Shown piece by piece: positions 1 through 12,229 of a DNA stretch of 64,000 bases (its first letter is position 1; the number at the start of each line of letters is the position of its first letter). The notes under the pieces were generated by a model. The model had not been told where the DNA came from, searched no databases, and worked only from the letters and a program-made list of their open reading frames with translations. This DNA comes from Hemileia vastatrix (lineage: Eukaryota; Basidiomycota; Pucciniomycetes; Pucciniales; Zaghouaniaceae): NCBI GenBank assembly GCA_030280995.1, contig JASXTE010000011.1, positions 7,757,501 through 7,821,500 of the forward strand, in the 5' to 3' direction. A program made the position numbers and the translations under genes.

Positions 1-619
1 AAGGAATTTATATGTACCTTGATATTGGGAATCTTGAAAATTGCTATCTTCAACACCAAAAAATTATACAAAAAATTTGACATAAAAAATTTAATTTTAT
101 AAAAACCAAAAAAAAAAAATTATTATTTTATATTTTAAGAACAGTATATTATTAATTTTATCTTCATTAACTCTGAATTACCCCTTTGAATCACTTATTT
201 TAAACCTTTGAAGCCCCCCTTTAGCCCCTCTGTCACCCCCAGTGGGGCCCCCTGGGGCTGACTGGGGGTGGAAAAGGGGCTTAAAAAGTGCCAGGAAAGG
301 CTGCGCAAAGGTTTTTCTCTCTATTAAAATTCTGTTAAACCCCTCATAAAAACCTTTCTCAATTCCATAAACTTAAAATCCATAACCTTATATAAATATT
401 ATGTTTAATCTCTGCTTACTTTTTTTCTCTCTCTCCATGTTTCCAGTCACAAATTTATATATATGTTATTTCCCATCAAATATGTAGTAAAATGTAGTTG
501 AAAAAAAAATTTTTTTATTGATTTAGTCCTATGAAACTCCCCAATTACTCACTTTTCACATTGAAAAAAGAATTACCTATATACTTATTCCAAAGTCATC
601 ACCTGTCCCAGTTCCCTTA
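1..619. other. AT-rich DNA, no gene seen
   Basis: Long A and T runs with no credible ORF on either strand. The only distinct structure is a GC-rich hairpin at 234-270, where CACCCCCAGT (234-243) pairs with ACTGGGGGTG (261-270) around a GGGGCCCC-rich loop. It stands out because the surrounding DNA is mostly A and T. I see no promoter or RNA gene. Confidence 0.6.
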
Positions 620-1260
620 TTCATGGTTTGATGGACCATAATGTTTAAATTATGGTGCATTGAACCTTTTTTTAAACTCACATTCTCTGATCCCATGAAA
701 AAAAATCCCACAATTTTTTTTTTCATGGGACCACAGTATTTTAACTCACGTAATTTTGCTATATTAATCAAACATTCAATTTCTTATGGCTCATTTTTGA
801 GCCAGGATTGGTGCCTGCTACTTAGTCACGTGCAGCAAAGTATCGCTGCGACACTTTGCTGCATGTGACCAGCATCTAGCCACCAAAGGCTGGGTCAAAT
901 GAACCATATCTGTTTTATGATATGGTCCATTTGACCTGGCCACCTAAACCATTACTTTTCACGTGCAGAAAAGTATCGCAGAAATACTTTGCTGTATGTG
1001 ACCTTTTTTTTTCCTCGCCTTGGCTTGGTCAGATTGACCATAACTTAATGTTATGGTCTATCTGTCCATAGCCAGTGAGAAGGCGCTGTCACGTGCAGCA
1101 AACTGTCGCTGCACGTGACCAGCCTTCTCATATGCCACCTTGGGCATATGGACCATAGTTTCAAAGTACTATGGTCTATCTGACCCAGGGTGTGGCCGGA
1201 GAGGGCTGGTCACATGCAGCAAAGAGTTGCAGCGACAGTTTGCTGCACGTGACAGCGCCT
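620..1260. repeat. Array of alternating hairpins of two kinds
   Basis: Two palindrome types follow each other. Type 1 contains CACGTGCAGCAAA and its complement (near 823-869, 957-1001, 1089-1121 and 1207-1253). Type 2 contains GACCATA and TATGGTC with short loops (near 630-655, 892-943, 1024-1064 and 1150-1190). A further hairpin pairs TCCCATGAAAAAAA with its complement at 691-731. Units are about 130 bp apart and diverged from one another. No ORF spans the array. It could be a run of foldback elements or a structured satellite. Confidence 0.7.
1081..1260. mobile_element. 180-bp foldback element with perfect 32-bp inverted ends
   Basis: Bases 1081-1112 and 1229-1260 are perfect inverted repeats of 32 bp, beginning AGGCGCTGTCACGTGCAGCA. 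A second pair of arms follows inside (around 1113-1124 and 1205-1216), so the whole piece can fold nearly end to end. The core holds a type 2 hairpin. There is no coding capacity and no clear target duplication. It may be a MITE, or simply the best-preserved part of the hairpin array it belongs to. Confidence 0.55.
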
Positions 1261-2044
1261 AATCTATATCTATATTAAAAGTGCAAACACTTTTCAGTTT
1301 TATTATTAATCTTAAAAAACAAAACAAAAAAAAACTTCTGAAGTAGGAGAAATAATGATATCAAAAAATTGATACTATCATTTGACTGAGGAAACATAAA
1401 AAATTTCTAACCTTTTTACATTAGCTGAAGGCAAATTGTCTTGATTAGAATAAGAAAATTAATCTTTATCAAAATTATAAAATAGCTCTTGGATTATGCT
1501 TGCTAGTTTGCAATTTGAAAACACTTCAAATATTACTTAACACCAAATAAACTTTAGAAAAGATGTAGACATGGTCATTTTTATGGCTCAGATATAGTAA
1601 ATTCAGTGCAAAAGAATCTCTACCTTAATATATGTAATCCATTTGTTTAATGAAAAAATAATAGTAGTGCGAAATACATCATGACAGGTTATAATATTTG
1701 ACTTTTTTTTCTAATAAATCATAGCATGGCACTTTTTCCTGTTATTGGTCTTTTGATAGAAATAATTTGTGTTTTTCATGAAGAAAGTGCAGAATATTAT
1801 TTGAACTTGTCTGAATTTTGATGATATCTGTTTTTTAGAGTTTCAAAGATTTTTCCATTCCAAAATCTGCATCCAAGAAAAGAGGTTTGGTTGTAGAGAT
1901 TTCCCATAAATTATCAGATATTGATAACAAATTATAAACCTATATCTAGACATCAAATTTAGCATCAAGAGATTACTCCACAGATTACTCCAGGAAACCT
2001 GAAAAACGACTTGCCTACAAGTCCTCATTTTTTTCCCCCTGTGA
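1261..2044. other. AT-rich intergenic DNA, nothing recognised
   Basis: No ORF with a recognisable product, no strong repeat and no RNA gene. The short minus-strand ORF at 1843-2028 has no family features and looks like chance. Confidence 0.5.
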
Positions 2045-2641
2045 TAAATTGAATTTACATCCTGGTTATAAATATTTTCTTCATATGAAAAAAATTTGCA
2101 GAATTTGTTCTCAAAAATTTATTGAAAAATCTTTTGAATATGGGAAGAAGAGGTGGGACAAATCTCATAAGGAATAAACTTTTAAGAAGGGTGATTAAGT
2201 ACAGATTTCTACATTCCACTTCAATTTACAAAGTAATAACAAATTAAAAGACCCATTTGTAGGTCCATTTGTTGTCAGAAAAGTGCTTGGTGATAATGAA
2301 GTAGAGGTTATCCTGTATTTTCCATATGAATGAAAACACCCTGTTTTTCCAATATCTCTTTTGAAAACTTACGCATCCAATAGTTATTTATTTCCCAAAA
2401 AGAAGAAGACCAAAGAAGACCCCTATTGAAATCATTGAAACAGCAGAAATCGATAAGATTCTCAATGACAGAATAATTACTGCTGAAAAAGTTACTGAAT
2501 AATTATTTATATTCAAGAATAAATCTTCTCAATATGATTCTTGGATACCTGTGAAAGAGATATATAACCTTCCTTTTCTAATAAAGAGATATAAAAAGTA
2601 AAAATAATTGAATTTTTTATTGGTTTTTTAGAGTGAGGAAG
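2045..2641 (+). pseudogene. Ty3/Gypsy integrase C-terminal remnant
   Basis: This stretch aligns by eye with 19915-20515, the end of pol in the younger Gypsy element. It includes the chromodomain-side region that encodes DPFVGPFVV-like residues, and the run-in to the polypurine tract (GAGTGAGGAA). Several in-frame stops and indels are present. It sits directly upstream of an LTR of the same family, so it is the 3' tail of an otherwise lost element. Everything 5' of the integrase tail is missing from the window. Confidence 0.8.
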
Positions 2642-3442
2642 TGTAAGCCAGGCTACTAGACTTACCCAGTAAAATAATCAATTATTTACTGGGAAGAGCC
2701 ATGCCTTTTTTCTTATTTTCTTATTTATTATATTATTATATTTACTTTTAAATTACTTGTAATAAATTAACTGATTACAATAAGTAAATTTAATATAATA
2801 TTTAAAATTTATATTAAATTACATTTCTATTTTATTCCCTAACACTGTGTTCAATGTCATGTTGGAAGAGAAATAAAATTATATTAATACTAAATTTTAA
2901 GAATTCAAATTCTTTCATTTAAAAATTTAAAGTTCTATTTCTACAAAAATTTAATTCAAATTGTTTTTATACTAAGTGTGACATTTAAAGTAAAATATAA
3001 AATATATCAAATAATTTGATATATAGTAAAAAATATTTCATTGACACATCTTTATAGCACACTTTTTTGTTTGAAATTTCTTATTTTTGAACATTTTTCC
3101 TCTCACATTCCTGTATGTAGGATTCTTAACTCCATGTGGTCTTTCTACTTTTTCCAAATAAAAGGCCTTTCATTTTGTGCTGTTTTCTTCATTCTTTTAC
3201 TAACTTACTTTTTATCATATACAATCAATATACATTCTATTAATACCAGTACTGATTTAGTATTTACATTTGCGTAAATCAAGTCTTTATAATTAATAAT
3301 AAATTTATTCCCTTACATTCTAATTGAGTAATAAACCATATAAGATAAAATCTACGTACATTGATTTAAATCCTTGAGTAATTGACCTTCACCGCTGTTT
3401 GGACCACTGTAAAATCTTCTAGACCATTAGGAACCCTTGTGA
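2642..3442 (+). repeat. 3' LTR of the truncated Gypsy remnant
   Basis: It starts TGTAAGCCAGGCTACTAG and ends near ACCCTTGTGA. Its length (801 bp by alignment) is the same as the LTRs at 12584-13384 and 20516-21316. It is much more diverged than those two are from each other, so the insertion is older. The terminal TGTCAG and TTGACA motifs of the family are partly mutated. Confidence 0.8.
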
Positions 3443-4075
3443 TTTTCCCTATAATAACATTTATCTACTCTAATTAACAATTTGAGTAAAATTTTTAATT
3501 TCAAAAAACAAAAGACTCAGTTATCTTCAGTTGAATGTAACATGTTTATACACTATTAATTTAATAGCAGATAAGAGAACTATGATTCCCCCTAATATTC
3601 TATGAAATACTTTTTGGTTGAATTATTTTTTTTCTTCATCATTTTTCACCCCTTACTCAACTTTTTATTTTATTTTATTTTTTCTTCACTTTTGATTCAC
3701 ATACCTATTTTTAAGTGTTTATCCACCAAATAATTGTTTTGTCTACATTTATTTGGCTGTTAAAGTGAACTTCTGACAAAATATCATTGAGTTTTTTCTC
3801 AGAGATACCTTTTTAAATTTTGATTAGCTACTAGTACATAAAGAGTAATTTGATGTTCATAAATAGGTCAAATATTATCTGCTAATCAATCATTTCTTGC
3901 CAGCTAATTAATCAAAAGAATTGATGTTCTTTATCCTTATATAGTGCTTTCATTTATTTAAACACAGTTAAAAAACTTTCAGATTGCATTTTTATCATAT
4001 GATTAATCAACTTCTAACAATAATTCTTTGTCTAGGTACATCATTTTTGACTCATGTGTTTGTTGTGACATGAGG
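3443..4075. other. AT-rich DNA between two Gypsy elements, no gene
   Basis: T-rich tracts and short chance ORFs only. No repeat homology to the rest of the window was noticed. Confidence 0.5.
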
Positions 4076-4080
4076 ATATT

Positions 4081-5488
4081 TGTCAGTGTATGCTATTATC
4101 TAAGTATGATTTAATAGTAAAGATTAATGGTCCAACTAATTATTGATAAAAAATTTAGTGATTAAACATCAGGGGAAGATTAATAAAATATTGATTCTCA
4201 GTGTTAACTCACAATATTTGGATTGGTGTGTGCTAGTGGTGGAAAATAGATTAATAAAATATAGTTAGAGATAATATAAAGATAATATCAATTTATAAAT
4301 GCTTTAAAATATGTTTCTATATGGCAATAATTGTGTTATAATGTCTATTTAAATTATAGTTAGTAAGTGATGTGCAATAACCCGTCAAATTCTCCCTTAC
4401 TTATACCAAAATCCACTGGAGTGCACAAACCTTCAATCCAGATGATGTCACTTATCTCCCCTGAAATTACAGCACTGTGAGAGCCCATCACCTCCCCATG
4501 GAGTTCACTTCAAGCAGTTCCAACACCTAGACATCCAGTAAGGACCCTCCATCACAATTAATGATATCATAAACCCATACCATGAAATGAGAAAACAAAT
4601 AAAAGTGGATACCATAAAGAAACAGGTAATATAATCATCCAGAGTGTATAAAATGAGATTCAAAGCATATAAAGGAACCAAATAAGATTTCCAAGCCCAC
4701 AATAACATTTCCAAGAATCCATATTAACCCAGTAATCATATCCAAACCCATAAATCCATGAAAATCCTTCATAGGAAGCAGATTAAGTTGTCCAAACTGG
4801 ATATATGTGCCTGAAAAAGGTGTATATGATTGTGTAGGTGTTGTGAGTCAATTTAATATGTCCATATAACCTAAAATGAGCAGATAAATAAAGCTTATAG
4901 GCTATTTAGATGTTAAATCCCGCTTATAGACCTATATAAACACAATATAACTACATATTTCATTGAATATGAGGTTTATGCATAAATATAAGCTTATTTA
5001 TGTCTAAAATTACTTAATATCATTTAAGATAAGTGTATTATTACTCCATTAGCATCTTAATAGGTATTAAAGGGCTATGGATAAGCTATTTAAACTTACA
5101 TAAGTCATTTAATAGTGTAATAAATATATATATAAGAATAATAACCATTAATTTCTATTTATACACTATGCAATATAGGTGGTGGACTTGCTAGAAATTC
5201 CTCAACCGGAACTCAGATGGAACTCATACTGAACTCATACTGAACCCATACTGAATTCTACTTGAACACCCACCTAAAACTGTTCTGCTGAGTGGTGTTC
5301 ATCCCTGATTGTATGGTTCCTTTATCAATATCTCAGTGCATTTTCAATCTGTGGTGAGTTTGGGTCTAAGGTTGGAGACTTGCTAGCAAGTCTGCCTCCC
5401 ATATTGTGTGGTGATAAGCTTAATGTAATCAAGGTTACCTTATTTGAAGAATAAGAAATACTCAGACCTGGTGATTCCTAGGCTGACA
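4081..5488 (-). repeat. 3' LTR of the old Gypsy, carrying a CACTA-type insertion
   Basis: On the minus strand it starts TGTCAGCCTAGGAATC and ends ACTGACA. Length is 1408 bp, or about 1155 bp after removing the 250-bp insertion and its duplication. That matches the other LTR (1176 bp once its two pieces are joined). The other LTR has the empty site around 22080, which shows that the small element arrived after the retrotransposon. Confidence 0.9.
5164..5413 (-). mobile_element. Non-autonomous CACTA-type element, copy 1
   Basis: The ends are CACTATGCAATATAGG and, inverted, CACCACACAATATGGG. The flanks read ATA on both sides, a 3-bp duplication as expected for CACTA (CMC/EnSpm) transposons. The inverted ends are about 44 bp. 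The right arm contains the perfect 16-bp palindrome GACTTGCTAGCAAGTC at 5377-5392, a possible transposase site. The interior has short direct repeats around GAACTCATACT. There is no ORF. It is in the opposite orientation to copy 2. Confidence 0.75.
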
Positions 5489-5499
5489 CTCCCTCACCC
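5489..5499 (-). promoter_or_regulatory. Polypurine tract of the old Gypsy
   Basis: On the minus strand this reads GGGTGAGGGAG directly before the 3' LTR. The same motif precedes the 3' LTR of the younger element (GAGTGAGGGAG). It primes plus-strand DNA synthesis in this class of element. Confidence 0.75.
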
Positions 5500-5639
5500 A
5501 AAAAAAATAATAAAAAAATTTTTAAGACATTTTAATTAATAAGTAAGGAGTGGATAGAAAAATGAATTTTGAAATTTCTATTATACATATACTGAGCTTT
5601 AAAATTATTATTTTATTTTAAATTTTTTCAAGAGAGTTT

Positions 5640-7279
5640 TAAGATCAGAGATTTCATTTTCTGGAATCCACTGGTAATATTCACTTGATTATTTTGATAC
5701 TCAACTCCCTTTCCTTTTGTAAGGTGTCTCTTTTTAAGTATCTTTTCAATTTCTGCTTTTTCAACTATTTCTTCAGGTTGCTGTTTATGCCTTCCTTATT
5801 TTCTTGGAAATAGAGCAGTATCATTAGAATGGTATGGTTTTATAAGAGAAATAGGAAATACTGGATGTTTTCTATCATATGGTGCATATAGAATAACTTC
5901 AACAGCATTGTTACAAACCATCTTTTTTACTACAAATGGACCAATGAATGGATCTTTCAATTTAACATTACCGTTTAAATTGAAATATAGTGTAGAAATA
6001 AGGACTGCATCACCCTCTTTGAAAATATGCTCTTAATGGGCTTTATCCCATCTTTTCTTCTCATACTCAAATGCCTTATTAATACATTCTCAAGAATTCT
6101 TTCTGCATAATTTTTGCATCTGAAGAAAAGATTTTGTACCTGGATGGATATCCAATCTAGGTAGTTTATTTAGAGTTCTAGAAGGGGTATTAGGTATATA
6201 ACCCAACCATAACTCAAATTACTTTTCGCCAGTGACAGAATGTACTTTACTATTGTATGAAAATTCTAAACCAGGGATAAGGGTTATCCAATCAGAGTGA
6301 ATTTGTCATAGTCTTTAAATAAAAGACCAAAAGCACAATATCTTCTTATCATATCTTCTAAGTTTTGTATAATTCTATCCACTATCCCATCAGTTTGTGG
6401 ATGGTGTGCTGTAGAAATTTTTAATTGACACCCTGAAACACCCATAAGTGATGTCCATAACTCAGAAGTAAATTTTTGATCTCTGTCTGAAGCTATTTCT
6501 TTGGAGAATCCTGCTATATTTTACATTTGTGTCCACCATAAAAAATCTAAGTCATTTTCAGAAACCTCTTTATGGGTAGGAATAAACTTATACATTTTTG
6601 TAAATCTTTCTACAATTGCCCAGAAGGAGTTATAACTCTTATTCCCTGCTATTGGAAAACCTGTTACAAAATTCACGTTAACTATTTCCCATGGAGACTT
6701 TGATTGCCCAATTTGCTGTAACAAACCAGCTCTTTTGCCAGTCAATCTTTTAGATTTTTGACAAGAATCACATGTCTCAACATATTTTTGAACATCATCA
6801 GACATGTTAATCCACCAAGCTGTATTTTTTATTCTGGTTAATGCTTTATGGAAGTTAAAATGACCTTCTAGTATATCATAATGACATATACTTAACATTA
6901 ATTCCTTCATTGAAGAGGGAATCACAATTAAATTACTTAATTTCTTCCTGTAATATATAAAACCATCCTCAATGGAAAATTTTCCTTTTTCTAATGCTTC
7001 CTTATATTTATTTGGTAATGTTTTTATTAAAATACTCATTGAAGAATTAGATGTATCATTTAATATTTTAGCAAGTTTACTCAATTCAGGATCTGAAGCA
7101 TAATTATCAAGAATTGATTGCATAAATTCATCCTCAAGATCTACAATATAAATGCCATAAATCTCAGTAATATATGTTTCAGGAAGATAAGCAGGATTAT
7201 TGTCATTATTAGTTAGAGGTACTATAAATAACAGATCTACATTAGAGTGTAAAATTCCTGATCTATGAGTAATAGTCAT
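5640..7279 (-). pseudogene. Old Gypsy integrase (broken)
   Basis: The longest open piece is 6521-7279. It begins with the RNase H tail (HSNVDLL), then shows the integrase zinc-binding region with H and C ligands (ICHYDILEGHF ... CDSCQKSKR), and then the first catalytic block as NVNFVTGFP. The first aspartate of that block reads N, where the younger copy has MDFVTGLP, so the catalytic triad is damaged. Downstream the core continues with frameshifts. The C-terminal part near 5700-6100 is only recognisable by comparison with 20040-20324. It is not functional. Confidence 0.85.
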
Positions 7280-7721
7280 ATGTCCTCTATATTATTGTAC
7301 ATCAAATCACCATGTAAACATATGCCTATTAGTTTTTTCATGTTTAAGAGTGACTTAACTGCACTAAAGTCAGTTATTAACTTAAATTTTTGGTGTTCAA
7401 GGTAAAAATGTAGCTTCTCAAGAGCCCATACTACTGCCAAGCATTCAAGTTGATTAGCACCATATTTCAATTCACTACTTCTTAGAGTACATGAAATATA
7501 GCAAATTAATACTTCTGACATTTTTCCTTAAATAATTTTTTTTTATGCAAAGCAGGACTCAAACCAATTAAACTTGCATCAGTATAAAAGACAAAAGATG
7601 ATTGGATATCCAGTAATCCCAAGATGGGGGCTGTCATTAAACATTTTTTCAACTTATAAAAAGCCTTTTGTCTTTCATTATTCCAAATGAAAGCTTCTGA
7701 TTTCTTTTTAAGTGTGGTCAA
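7276..7721 (-). pseudogene. Old Gypsy RNase H (broken in two frames)
   Basis: The piece at 7506-7721 has FVFYTDASLIGL, holding the first catalytic aspartate of the Ty3 RNase H domain. The piece at 7276-7521 has the region ending in a catalytic aspartate (KLITDFSAVKSLL). A frameshift lies between them near 7515. Comparison with the younger element at 18380-18730 supports the call. Confidence 0.8.
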
Positions 7722-7739
7722 TGGTGCAGAAATTAAGTG

Positions 7740-8440
7740 TTAGTTCTTTATATATTGTCTATAATAACCACACATACCAAAAAAAGATTGTACATCCCTT
7801 ATATTTTGAGGAATTTCAATATTCTTGTTATCAGCCACTTTATTTTGGTCTACACATATTTTTAAGCCAGATACAATATTAACAAGCACTTTTAAAGACT
7901 CAAACCCAAATTTACATTTTTTCAATGCAAGGGTCATTTTTATTTCATTCATCTTCTGAAATACCTTCTTTAAATAAATTAAGTGTTCATCATATGTCTT
8001 AGTGAGCATTATGATGTCATCAATGTGTAAAATTGGCCATTCCCCAATCATTTCATTATGGAATGTTATGTCCATTAACTTCTGAAATGGTAAAGGAGAA
8101 TTTTTTGTTTCAAATGGCATCCTGAAATATTTAAATATTCCCATATGTGATGTTATCAACATAAAGTTCTGTGAATTCTTTTCAACAGGAATTTGATAGT
8201 ACCCTTTATTTTTATCTAGGCAACTTATGTATTTAGCAAATTTAAGGGTAGCATGTATAGAGGCAATCCTTAGCAAGGGGTAAATATCATCTACTGTAAA
8301 TTTTTTAAATGCTCCATAATCACTGCACAGTCTTGCTTTATCTTGTTTGTAAGATATTAGCACTGGTGATATTACACAATTTTTTGGTGTAGTTTCAACC
8401 TTTTCAATAATGTTCATCTTTAAAAACATCTTAATATTAT
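7740..8440 (-). pseudogene. Old Gypsy reverse transcriptase (interrupted)
   Basis: Reading right to left, the sequence gives fingers and palm motifs: LLRIASIHATL, YISCLDKNKGYYQIPV, FRMPFETKNSPLPFQ and the catalytic box as HIDDIIML, where the usual first residue is Y. It ends with FFGMCGYYRQYIKN. The open frame extends to 8516, but everything above 8440 belongs to the inserted CACTA-type element, so the apparent N-terminus is artificial. The real upstream part of RT resumes at 8703. Confidence 0.88.
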
Positions 8441-8702
8441 CACCACACAATATGGGGGACAGACTTGCTAGCAAGTCCGCAACCTTGGACCCAAACTCAT
8501 CCCAGATTGAACACACATTGAGCTATTGACAAGGGAACCATACAATCAGGGATGAACACTACTCAGCCAAAAAGTTTTAGGTGGGTGTTCAAGTAGAGTT
8601 CAGTATGGGTTCAGTATAAGTTCAGTCTGAGTTCCATCTGAATTCCATCTGAGTTCAGGTTGGGGACTTTCTAGCAAGTCTACCCCCTATATTGTGTAGT
8701 GT
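8441..8702 (+). mobile_element. Non-autonomous CACTA-type element, copy 2, inside RT
   Basis: The left end is CACCACACAATATGGGGG and the right end, inverted, is CACTACACAATATAGGGG. The flanking triplets are TAT on both sides (8438-8440 and 8703-8705), a 3-bp duplication. The inverted ends run about 44 bp. The 16-bp palindrome GACTTGCTAGCAAGTC lies at 8462-8477. The interior contains about six tandem versions of a 12-bp unit like GAGTTCAGTATG. It splits the RT codons of the old Gypsy: RT homology resumes on both sides when compared with 17600-17650. Confidence 0.78.
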
Positions 8703-9530
8703 ATCATCTATGTTTTTCCTCTTCATTGATGAAGCAAGGTATGGTTTCTTTTTAAGACTAGAAGGATTATTATCTATATCACAGGTTAAAAGTAATCTTC
8801 ATTTCATAATCTTTTACAAAGCCAAGTTCATTGGTCCCATGTGCAAAAGCCATTGAAAATGATTTAATTAAGTCCAAAATATTTTTTTTCTCAGCTTCAC
8901 TTATCTGAGTGCCAAATAATGATTATGAAATTTCTGTTTCCAGAAGTTCTATCTCACAGGATACTATTCCTTTGCAAGGAATATCTATAACTGACTCAAT
9001 GTGTAAGACTGTGATAAAATAATTTATTTTAAATTTTCTTTTACCACTCATGCCAATTTTAAAATTATTAATAGTAAGGTCTAATTTCACACCAAACCTT
9101 GTCAGAATGTCATACCAAGAATAAAACAGCTACTAAAATTAGTATTGTCCATTACTAAAATGTCAAAAGTTATTCTAACATAACCATGTTGATTTTTAAA
9201 GAAAACAGCAGCTCTGTAAATACCAATGGGGTGTAGTACTGATCCAAAACCTCTTCAATTTTTAATTTTTAAGGGTTCAAGATTTGACTTATAATCACTA
9301 TCAATTTTCTGTAATGTATATTCAGAAAAAACAGAGCCAGAAGCTCCTGTATCCAATACTATATTTACAGTTTCACCAGAAATTATTGCTGGAATGGTGA
9401 TAGGTGTCATTCTTAAGTTGTCAGCTTGTATATCCTTAATTATTTTAGTATCTATAAAATTCATTAATGATACATTTGAGTCCATATTTAATATTGGATT
9501 TTCAAAGATTGAAAAATCATCTTCCAACAT
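8703..9530 (-). pseudogene. Old Gypsy protease and protease-RT linker
   Basis: The open piece 9255-9530 contains the retropepsin active site as IVLDTGASGS, preceded by acidic linker sequence. Between 8703 and 9255 the protease C-terminus and RT N-terminal extension are recognisable only as scattered fragments with stops and shifts. The order gag, protease, RT, RNase H, integrase is that of Ty3/Gypsy. Confidence 0.8.
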
Positions 9531-11730
9531 ATAAACCTCATTTTCATCACTATATGAGATATTACTGTCATAATCACTTAAATATTTTCTTTTTTCTGTT
9601 TCATTTTCAGATTCTTGCTGATTTTCAACAATATTTATGTTTTTCTCACATTTGTGACCTTTAAACCAAGGCTTATTACACTTATAACAAGTATTAGTCT
9701 CATAATTTTTAGGTACTACAGGTGCAGTAGGTTTTTTCTGCTTTTCCTGCAGTGGTTTTGAATTCTGATTTTTTAAAGGTTCATTATTTTTTTCAAGTTT
9801 TTGTACCTTGCTTCATACTTATGGTTTAATAGTATTTCATTAGAAATATTAATAAATTCAGAGTATTCATTTACCATAATTGTTCTATCTACAACAGTGT
9901 CTGTGACAGATATAGGTAATTTTTATATTATTTTATCTTTCCATAAGTTAAAATCCATATTTGGCTCAATGGCTTTTAATATTTTATTTAAATTAATTAA
10001 AAATACCATAGGTTTATCAACATTAAACAGATTATACATTGCTTTCTCATATAATCTTTGCTGAGTTAGTCTGAATTTAGAGCCTCTAAATTATTTTTAA
10101 TCAGGTGTTTCCATTCAGCCCAAGAGTAATCTTTACCCTTACTTAATACAGCTTCAAACCATAATAAAGCAACATATTAAAATAATGAAATTAGTTTTGA
10201 TGTTATTTCTTCATCTGGAAAATTATATGAGAATTTTAAATTGTCAATTCTTTGAATAAAATGTTGTCAATCAGAGCTGGCTTCCCCATCATAAGTTGGG
10301 TACTGGTCAATTTTTGGCCAATTCTTCTGATTGGATTTAATCTCACTAATTCTGGGAAAATTCAATAACTCATTTACTTTAGATAAATGGTATTGTATTT
10401 GCTCTTTTACTGATTTGTGACTTACATTTGTTCTTTCAGATTTCACACTTCAACCAGATTTTTTATTTTTGGTGGCAATGGGAATGATTGAGATTCATTT
10501 TCACAAATGAATGGACTATTATTATACTTTTTATACTTATTATTATCCTGATTTATTAGTAGATTGGCAGTTTCAATCTCAAAATTAGTTAGTATTTGTT
10601 AAAAATAAGAGACCATTTGATTTATTTGTGCAAAATATAACCTTGTTCTTGATTCATATTTCAATAAATGTGCTTCATACAATTTTTCTAACTCAAAGAA
10701 TATGTTTGAAAGGTCACTATATTTATTACTTAAGGAATCATATTTAAGATTTAGAGCCAAGTGTTCTTTCTCCAATTCTTTATTTCTTGTATCCAGTTGA
10801 GAAATATTCAATTTTAAGGATAAAATTGTGTCACTAGTGAGCTTAATTTCCTGTTTCTCACACTCAGTCATTCTATTCCATAATGCTGAAACAATTCTAC
10901 GGACAGTTGGATTTTTGTTAAAATACTCAACATCTTCCTTTTCACATTCTTCACTATTTTCTGAAGCTCTCAACTCACTAATAAGTGGTGGAATCTGAGG
11001 GTTAAATGTATTATTGTCATAAATAGTACTATTGTTATTGAAAAAAGACAATTCAGGTGTATCTACATCAAAACCTAATTGTCTTAAGTCCTCCTCAATT
11101 TTCTGAAAAGCTTTCACATCAATTATATTACCTTAAATGTAATCATCAGTATTGTGTGCAATCTGATAAGACACTCTACTTACCAAGAGATAGGAGCAAG
11201 CCCTGATTTTTGGTGCTTTTGCTTTGGCTTGTAGGGGTGATTTGAAGTGGTCTGAAGAGGTGTTGGATCTTTGTTGCAGTTGTGACTTGCCCACTGTTGG
11301 TGAAACCAATCCCATTTCTATTTCTATACCAAGATCCTGTCCTGAGACTGACCTGATCCTCCTTGTATAGGGGGTGGCTGATTTAGCTGTACTCCCTTCA
11401 GCTATGACAGAGTTTTGTTTAACTGCTGGAATCCTATCCTGAAGTTGGTTTCCACCTTTTCCACTTCCTTTATGATAGAAGATTTTGACTCCTCCAGCTT
11501 CAGAACTTATTTTTCCAAGTGTGACAGTTGATCCTGCAGAGGAGGTGATTTCTTTTTTATATTTATCTTTTTAAAGAGAGCGTTTTTTTCCTCTATGCTC
11601 ATTTTTTCTGGCTGTGGGTAGGACTGACCTTCCATAGTGATGTCCTGGTACATTGTTTTTAGCTTTAGACCTGGTATTAAAAGCAGTTTTATCACTTAAA
11701 TTGTCCAATGGAGCACTCATTATGTCTAAA
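9531..11730 (-). pseudogene. Old Gypsy gag (broken)
   Basis: A zinc knuckle reading CYKCNKPWFKGHKC lies near 9650-9700, just upstream of protease. The capsid-like part (about 9750-10450) aligns with 15990-16550 of the younger element but has several stops. The piece 10599-11117 is a 172-residue coiled-coil stretch rich in E, K, L and N. The N-terminal leader near 11500-11720 starts MSAPLDNL. Frames change at least twice, so no single gag product could be made. Confidence 0.75.
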
Positions 11731-12214
11731 ATAACTATTTTTAATTCTTAAAAAAGGAAAAAACCTGTATGGTAATCAGTAGACAAGAAATATTAGCAAT
11801 ATAAATATTAATAAAAGTGCTGGAGCTTACCCTGAATTTATATTTTTATTTATTTGAATAAAATATAATAAAATTTGAAAAAATATGTTAAAAACTAAAT
11901 AATAAGCATAAATATACCTTTATAAGGGTGAATAAGTAGCTTAATAAGCTTTAACCAAACACCAATTTAATTGGGTGTTATATTGGTGACCAAATTACAA
12001 GTGAAATTGGGTTTATATTGGGTATAGTTACTACTTTAAATACCTAATTTTTATTTTAAAAAATTAGTACAATTATTATAAGGTTTATTTTCTGCAATCA
12101 TTGAGTTATGATGCCCCACTAATGTGCTGCAGACCCAAATATTTGGTTTTTAAGAGCTATAATAGAGTAATAATCACATCCTAAGGCTTATACTAAATAA
12201 TAAGTAATAATTAA

Positions 12215-12229
12215 GCAAAGACCCCCAAT
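12215..12229 (-). promoter_or_regulatory. Primer binding site of the old Gypsy
   Basis: Directly after the 5' LTR on the minus strand the sequence is ATTGGGGGTCTTTGC. The younger family has ATTGGAGGCCTTCCC at the same position. A TGG two bases after the LTR fits a tRNA 3' CCA primer. I cannot name the tRNA from this. Confidence 0.6.

Noticed and set aside
7740..8516. Apparent RT start MCSIWDEFGSKVAD
   Set aside because: The first 25 codons come from the inserted CACTA-type element. They are not the true RT N-terminus.
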